DNA from: Cyprinodon diabolis
Taxonomy: Eukaryota > Chordata > Actinopteri > Cyprinodontiformes > Cyprinodontidae
Length of the DNA stretch: 64,000 nt
NCBI GenBank assembly: GCA_030533445.1
Contig: CM060069.1
Coordinates: forward strand, 5,867,924-5,931,923
Direction: 5' to 3'
The notes beneath the pieces are model-generated. The model was given only the letters and a program-made list of their open reading frames with translations. It ran no database searches and had not been told where the DNA came from. Positions 49,001 to 58,000 of the stretch are shown here, in pieces. Every line of letters begins with the position of its first letter. Positions within the stretch are counted from its first letter, which is position 1. Both the position numbers and the translations under genes were made by a program.

Positions 49001-52000
49001 AAACCATAGACTAATCGAATGATAAGGAAAAACAGAGATTCAACAATTATAAATCGATTCCATGTCTCTCCAGAGGCTTACCTTATGATGAAGACACAGC
49101 CCTGCTAGACCTTCAAAATAAAACAGGTCCTCTACAAAATAACAGCCTATAATATTTACTCAGCAATTTATTGCACTATAGGGATCTTTATCATTACCCT
49201 AGCTGCGGCCAATCCTGGTGACACCAGTCACCAATAGGTGACATCAGCTGCAACTAGCTGTTGCGACATCAGTTGTCCCCTAGGTGTGGCAATGCTAGTG
49301 CCAACCGGTGTTGTGTGGCCAGTCCCCAGTAGGTGAGGCGACGAGAGTCACCGCTCACTATGCTGATGCTAGTTGCCATCGACCATGAACAAGCAATTTG
49401 TCACCTGGTATGGTGATATATGCCAATGTAGGGTGAACTCAACTAACCCCATTAAGCCTTTGGTGCCAGTCCAAATATTACACACATAGGTATATGCACC
49501 AAGTGGCAGGCACCTCCAAAATTTCCTTTGGGAAGTTTTTCAACATCTTCAACACTTTAGATCATAAAGAGTAACAGCATAGTTACTTTGGCCAGTAATA
49601 AGTTACTTTCACTGAGCAGTAACTGAGTAACTAAAACTTTTATCTTTCCAAACACTGGTATTCATACCATTTACTTAAGCCAGAGGTCCGTTTGAATCGG
49701 AACCAAGTTTAGCTCAGCTGTGTTTAGGCAGTTTTAACAATTCTTAGTAAAACATGTGGAGGGCGGCATCTCTCCTGCAATTTTCAGATCTCTCTAGAAA
49801 TGTTCAGTCCGATCCAAGTCTTAGTTCTGATAAACCAATTTTAGATCTTTGCTCTGTGGAAAAGTTTAGACACTCATGGCTATGTCAATAGCAGAAACTG
49901 GCCTAAAATATACATTCATCCCCTAAGAATGCAGATGTAGCAAATGCAGCTATTAACATCTTAGCCATTTAAAAAGCTTCAAAACCCCTAAAAATCACAG
50001 TGCCGTTGAGAGCAATCATCTCATCCTACACCAAACTGGCAGCATTTCTTTAGGAGCTCATCAGTGGGCCAGTTTGCATTTTTCTAAGTCAAAACAAGGC
50101 TTTGTTTTTTGGTCCACTTTAAAAAGCCTCAAACTATTTCTGACATTTCGAATTGAACAAGCTTCCTGGATGAGAAGCGAAATGTCTTCAAACTTGGAAA
50201 CAGAGTCCAGTGGATTGTTTTTAACTTTTTGGAACAACTATTTGAGTCCTAACTATAAACCAACACCATCCTGTAGTGAACTCATCTGCAGTTGTTTAGT
50301 TGCAGTCATGTCTTGTTACCAGCTGTAACATGCTTGCATGTGTGTTGCTGCTGATGATGCTTTGCTGCTTGCTCTACATTGTGAAGGGAGATCCTGTCTG
50401 TTAAGATGTCCTTCTTCATCCTACAGTGACTCTGTGTCCAGTGTTGGTTCTGTTGGCTCCAAGGATGTGGGGGAGGGCAATCGGTCCCGTAGAGGTGGTT
50501 CTCCCTACAGCAGCCAAGATGGCCGTCAGTCTGTCACTGATACCATGAGCACCTACAGCTTTCGGTAAGTTTCTTATTTTCTTTTAACTTTGAATGGATT
50601 CATGACTAGTTGAGCATGTTGGCCTAAACATGTTGTTATTTTCCTATTAACTTAAAAATGGTCATTTGTTATATGTCAAAACTCATAATTACTAAAGCCA
50701 TTTTTTCACCGTTGCAATGCATGCAGGGTGGATGATGTGGTTAAGTTAAGTTACATCATGTTCTACTCACCTATATTAGTTTTGTGTCATTTGGAGCTGT
50801 TCTAAAGATATTCCGTTTTGTTATATCCAAGTAAGGTCTTCCTATGGGCAATGAGTTGAAGCCACAAACTAAACTGTTCATAACTTATTCCTAATGGCAT
50901 GCCAGCATTCATAGTATGTAGTGCAACGATTGAAAAAATAAAATCGTACGGTGTATGCCCGGCTTTATCGGGAGAAGATGATGGATGGAGGGATGGCTTT
51001 TTTAAAAGAAAATAGCTTAAAGTGCTCAAAGTTCTGAACACTGGACTGCCGTCTTCAGTTTTCTTTCACTACTGGCAGCAGAGAAGCTCACTGTAGTTAT
51101 CAATAGTATTCATCCATGCTTTACAGAAGGATAGAGAGGCGCGCACAGGGTTGGTTTTTCAAAATAAAATAAAATTTAACAAAAGGTCTGGCTGCTTTTA
51201 TTTTGAAGTGACGGTGCCCCACGATCGCCTACATGTAGTGGAAAACCTGCCTTTTTCTGTTTGCATGTTTGTTTTTCTTATTGTGATGTTCTGTTTATAT
51301 TTATCTATTTCTCTTGTAGCAGTACTTTGTGCAGAGCTGTTGCACTACTGAACTATAATAATAAATTTGACCTTGACCTTGAAAAACACATATGGCTAAA
51401 CAGCTGAAAAACCTTTATTATATTTTAACCTGTCTTCTGGATGATTCTGACTTAATGATGAGGTATTTTTCAAAGCCTTGAATCCTCCTCAGTGTTATCC
51501 TAATCTTTAGCTCCGTCCACAGATTCACCAACAGATTAATGTCTGGAATCCTAAAGGGCTGCAAAAAAACATTAATATTACTACAAATCAAAAGATTGAT
51601 GAAGTGGAAACAGCTTTAAACCTGAATCTGAAGTGACTCATTTTGGGCTTAACTAACCAAAGCTACTGTGTCTTTCTGTGTTTACCTACAAATAAGCAGT
51701 AAGCGTTAATATTTTCTTATATGTCATAATGGAATGTTGTTCAAATAGGTCTCCTTTGCATTTTAATTAAGAAGAGAAAGGCTCAGAAGTAACCAGTGTT
51801 ATTGTCCCTGAGGTGTTTAAAAATAAAGTCAGGAGCAGGAACAGAGGATTAAAATCGTTTTGGGGATTGTTGTCCATGGAGGAATGGCTACCTTTCATTT
51901 GGGCTGTTAGTTTTAAACATATCACCCTGTCTTATACAGACTTAACCTCACTGTTACGGCTGCTCATAGCTAGAGCTCTTTGAAAATGGATTAATAAAGA

Positions 52001-55000
52001 AATGGAATGAGATCAGCTACAGTTGTATGGAGTTAATGTTGCAAACAAATAACTCCTTTTGTAAAGAGAAATTCATAAATTTTATTCCAAACAACATTTT
52101 TTAAACTCTTATCAAAAAGAAAAAATAAGTTATCAGAGTAACTTCTCATTTTTCTGAGTTTCTTTTTTTTTCAAATTATTTAACTTTTATTTTTCATTTC
52201 TCTTTGTCATATTATTCGTTTTACAAATTTCATTTTTTTTTTTTTTTTTTTCAAATTTCATATTATAGATCACATTTTTTTTTCCTATTTGGGGCGGGCT
52301 TTCCCCTGGACTGAGTCTAGAAGACACATTTCTATTGGTCCGCTGGACATTTTAACTGGTGTTGTGCAATTTTACCAGAAGATTCTGAATATATGAAATA
52401 ACTAGAACTGGGAGTTATAGCTAATTAATAGATCATTCAAATCAAGGGTAAAACCAATTAATGATTATTAGTTAATTGATTATAACTTTTATTTTGCTTA
52501 TTCACCAGGGTTGTTTGTCTTTTACATAAAAGGTTGGACTCCTGGATCAGCTGTTTAAAATCCAGTTGCCTTCACTAATTTAGTAACTTAGAATACGGCG
52601 ATCAGCAGTTCACTCTGTTCATTCAGATGTTCCTCAAAATTAGGGTGTATCTGACCTGAGTGATTAATCATTCACTGCATAAAATAAGCAAAAAAGGCCA
52701 CGGTTTACTAGCTTTACTATCTAATAAACACACATTGTTATTGTATCACTAAACACTGATGTAAATAGATAGAAGTAAATAAAAGCAAATTAAAAGGGGT
52801 TTTAAGAGTCCGTTTTAAAGTCTCTGAGGAATGTTCAAGTCTTAACGCTTCATGCACTCAAAGTGTCCTTTTAAAATAGCAGCAGATAAGCAAGAAGAAA
52901 CACAGATGTAGAGAGACTAAATGCAATCAAAACAAAGTTTCAATCAGTTTTACTGTGAAAAATGAACAATGACTCAGGAATGCATTAATATAAAGTGATG
53001 CTGGAAAGAATGAGTTAGTTCATCTGGTACCAGGCGGTCCAGTTCCGGGGCGGGCCAACTAAAGAGGGATTAGAGGACTCATAAAATGGCTGCCTCATTG
53101 CCGGCTGCCACCGCCGGCAATGAGGTTGCGTGGAGCTAATGATGCTAGCCAGTCCAACCTTAGTAGTGTAACTCTTAAAACAAATAGAAATAGGTTGTTT
53201 TGGCTTAGACAGTTTGCATATTGTCTAAGCCAAAACAAGTTTTTTTGGGGGGGCTACTCATTAAAGCTTGGATGGGAAGCGAAAAGTCTACAACTTTGGA
53301 AAACAAAGTTCAGTGGATTGTTTTTTTATTACTTTTTTTGGAATAAAAACAGCCATAAAAAGTTTTTTTTTTTTTATAAAATCTGAGAAAACAGCTACAT
53401 CCTTAAAGGCACACTATGCAACATTTTTCAGTTAATTAATGTGTTCCATAACGTTTTGGATGATTAAATGAGTCATGTCAGGTTGAACAATGGTATTCTC
53501 GGCCGCCCTGGTGGTCTGTAGGGGAAATACCGTACTTGCAATTGCAGGAGCCCTCGGCCTGCACCCACAGGCTCAGAAGTCTCGTGCATCAGTCTTGCTT
53601 TACGGCGAGAACCTGGCTAAATACAATACTTTGTATTTTAGACACATGCATAACAAATAATGTATGAAAACATGCTAAATTTTCAAACTTCAAAATTGGA
53701 ACAAAATAGTCACTTACCGCAGTAGACATGGTGATTCGTTGCGTTCGCCTGTCTGCTAAGCTCAAAACAACCGCGCCTGGCTTGACAGAGAAACCAGGAG
53801 AACAGCTGAGCATATTTACGACAGTGCACTTTTACTTTTGCCCTCTGGGGGGAGCCTCGCTGGAAAATCAACACCGGTTGCATAGTATACATTTAAGCAT
53901 TTGTTCAAATTCACTTTTAGGAAAATGTCATTAGTTTTACTTTTTGACAATATTGAAAAAAAATTAAAAAAATCACCCTATACCAGCAGAAGGTGAAAAC
54001 TTTCTGAAGACTGGAAGAAAAGAAACTGGACACAAGTCACTTTGCTTAAGTTCAATTCAATTCAGTTTATTTATATAGCGCCAAATTCACAACACATGTC
54101 ATCTCAAGGCACTTTACAGTTCAACCAGATCATACAGTCAAATTGATACAAAGTTTTCTATCTAAGGAAAACCAGTTGATTGCATGGACTCATTGACTCA
54201 AATACAATCCCTCACACTAAGCATGCTTGTAGCGACAGTGGAGAGGAAAAACTCCCTTTTAACAGGAAGAAACCTCCAGCAGAACCAGGCTCAGTGTGAG
54301 CGGCCATCTGCCGAGGCCGACTGGGGTTCAAGGAGACGGAAGCAGAGACACAAAAAGCAGCTGTAAAAGGCGGCCCCATCCAGGAAACACACAGCCAGGC
54401 AGACGAGCTCCAAGGCAGCTCCCATGCCAGAGGATGAAGAGAGCACATCCACCCAGCCACGGCCAGAGAAACAGGACCACACTGGAAAACAGGCCGATCC
54501 CCAACATCTACAAACAAGGGTGTTGATGGAAGCAGCACAGCTGAAGTTTCTTTCCTGGATGACGTCACAGCCAAACAGGAACAGACGAGGCAAAGCTACT
54601 CTGAGGAAAAGCAGAGAGAGCAGAAGGTTAGAGATTGAACAAACAGATTCTGCAGAATAGGAGAGCAGAGAGAGAATGAAGCAGAATGATGAAATGGGGG
54701 TCCCTATGTCCTCCAAAGGCCTAAGCCTATAGCAGCATAACTTTAAAGACAGCTCAGGATAACCTGAGCCACCCTAACTATAAGCTTTATCAAAAAGGAA
54801 AGTTTTAAGCCGAGCCTTAAAAGTAGACAGAGTGTCTGCCTCACGGACTAAAACTGGTAGTTGGTTCCACAGGAGAGGAGCCTGATAACTAAAAGATCTG
54901 CCTCCCATTCTACTTTTAGAAATTCTAGGAACCACTAGTAAACCTGCAGATTGAGAGCGAAGTGCTCTGTTAGGAACATAAGGAACAATCAGATCTCTGA

Positions 55001-58000
55001 TATAAGATGGAGCTTGGCCATTTAAGGCTTTATATGTGAGAAGGAGGATTTTAAATTCTATTCTTGATTTAACAGGAAGCCAATGAAGAGAAGCCAGGAT
55101 AGGAGAGATATGATCTCTCTTTTTAATTTTCATCAGAACTCTGGCTGCAGCATTTTGGATCAGCTGAAGGCTTTTAACTACAGTTTGTGGACTTCCTGAT
55201 AGTAAAGAATTACAATAGTCCAGCCTTGAAGTAACAAATGCATGGACTAGTTTCTCAGCATCACCCCTGGACAGGAGATTTCTAATTTTTGCAATGTTCC
55301 TCAGATGAAAGAAGGAAATTCTAGAAACCTCTTTGATCTGGGATTTAAATGACAGGTCCTGATCAAAAATAACACCAAGATTTTTTACTTTATTATCTGA
55401 AATCAGTTTAATCCCATCCAAATGAAGTGACTGGCTAATCAGCTTCTTTTTCAGAGACTCTGGTCCAAAGACTATAACTTCTGTTTTGTCTGCATTCAGA
55501 AGCAAAAAGTTAAGATTCATCCAGGTTTTTATGTCTTCAAGACATGCCTGTAATCTATGTAATGGGTTAGCTTCATCTGGATTTATAGACAGATATAGCT
55601 GGGTATCATCAGCATAACAGTGGAAATTAATTCCATGCTTTCTAATAACTCTACCAATTGGGAGCATGTATAAAGTAAAGAGAATTGGTCCTAGCACTGA
55701 TCCCTGTGGTACTCCACAGGTAACCTTTGAGTGTGTTGAAGATCTATCATTAACATAAACAAACTGAATTCGATCAGATAGATAAGATTTAAACCAGTCT
55801 AGTGCTGTTCCTTTAATTCCAACAAAATATTCAAGTCTTTCAAAAAGAATATTATGGTCAACTGTATCAAATGCAGCACTAAGATCCAACAGGACGAGCA
55901 CAGATACAAGTCCATTATCTGAGGCCATGAGAATATCATTAGTGACTTTCACCAGAGCTGTTTCAGTGCTATGATGAGCTCTAAAGACAGACTGAAACTC
56001 TTCAAAAAGTTCATTATGGTGTAAGTGGTCGCAAACTTGTTTAGCAACTACTTTATCAAGAATTTTGGATAAGAAAGCAAGATTGGATATAGGTCTATAA
56101 TTAACCAAGTCATCTGGGTCAAGAGACGGTTTCTTAAGCAGAGGTTTAATTACAGCAACCTTAAAAGCTTTAGGTACATATCCCTGTAACAGAGATAGAT
56201 TAATCACATCTAAAATGGAGGAGGAGATCAAAGGGAATACCTCCTTAAATAACCTGGTTGGAACTGGATCTAACATACAAGTTGAAGGCTTAGATGAAGA
56301 CAATAATTTTGCTAATTCAGAAAGTTCAACTGGATCAAAGCAGTCTAAACCCGGTTCAGATTCCATGACTACCTCAGGTACAATCGCGGATAGAGGAGTG
56401 CTTATGATCTTATTTTTAATAAGATCAATCTTATTTATAAAGAATCCCATAAAATCATTGCTGCTAAGAGCAGGTGGAATGGATGGTTCAACAGAGCTAT
56501 GGCTCTGGGTGAGTTTGGCAACTGTATTAAAAAGAAATCTAGGATTATTCTTATTCTCCTCTATTAATGAGGAGAAGTATGCTGCTCTTGCTTTACAAAG
56601 GGTCCTCTTATACAGCAGTAAACCATTTTTCCAGACTAGGAAGGACTCCCGCAGGCCTGTGGAGCGATATTTTCTCTCCAGTTTCCTAGCATTTTGCTTC
56701 AAAGTACGCAGCTCTGCATTAAACCAAGGAGCAAGCTTTCTATTTTCAACGGTTTTCATTTTCAAGGGAGCTGCGTTGTCTAAGGCAGTACGCAGAGAAC
56801 TAGCAACCCCATCAACAAAATCATCAACCTGTGAAGGGGAATAAGCTATGCTTTTGCACTCTGCAGCACTGCTCAGCGACAAAGAGGAGAGAGAAAGTGA
56901 AGCAGATACTTTAAAATTTATAACTGCACTATCTGATAAAGATCTACTGAAATGTAACCTTCTTTTGGGGGAGGAGAACTCTGTTAAAGTAATCCTGAAG
57001 GTTATTAGAAAGTGGTCAGAGAGGACAGGGTTGTGAGGAAATACTGTTATTTCTTCACATTCTATGCCGTATGTCAGCACAAGATCCAAAGTATGAAGAT
57101 GAGAATGTGTGGGACTATTCACATTTTGAACAAAGCCAATAGTGTCTAAGATAGCATTAAAGGCTGCTCTTAAGCTATCGCCTTCAATGTCAGCATGGAT
57201 GTTAAAATCTCCCACTATGATGACCCTGTCAGTATTTAATACCAAATCAGAAAGGAACTCTGAAAACTCATCTAAAAATTCAGAGTAAGGACCTGGTGGA
57301 CGATACAAAGTTACAAAAAGAAGAGGTTTTCTTGCCTTGAAATTTGGATGAGGGAAATTAAGGGTTAAATGTTCAAAAGAGTTGTAGGTATTAACTGTTT
57401 TGGGAGTAATCAGTAAGTCAGACTGGAAGATTGTTGCTACTCCTCCTCCTCGCCCAGAACTTCTGGGTATGTGAAAATTTAAATAGCTTGAAGGAGTTGC
57501 CTCGTTTATGCTCACATAATCCTCTTGCTGCAGCCAGGTTTCTGTAAGGCAAAACAAGTCAATGTGATTATCACAAATCAAGTCATTAACTAGCAGACTT
57601 TTAGAGGAAAGCGATCTTATGTTAAACAGACCGCATTTAATTGTTTTAACTTTTTTCCCAATTGGAGTTATTTTGATTTTAATTAGATTATCATGATTTA
57701 CTCCTTTGGGAATCTTTGCTAATTTATTAGATTTTGGTCGTGGGCAAGACACTGTCTGGATGGAGTAAAGAGTGGGTAGCAGTAGAGAAGCTGCAGAGAT
57801 GTGTGTTAAACTACAACTCTGCTTCCTGGTCTGCACCCTGGGTGGTCAGGGTTTTGGAGGATAAATAAATGTGGCCAGATTCCTAGAAAGAAGAGCTGCA
57901 CCATCCAATGTGGGATGGATGCCGTCTCTCCGAATCAGACAAGGCTTTCCCCAAAAGGATTGCCAATTATTAATGTAGCCCACGTTGTTTTCAGGACACC

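Noticed and set aside
56215..56844. 209-codon plus-strand frame
   Set aside because: It is the opposite strand of the LINE ORF2, which has clear RT motifs on the minus strand.
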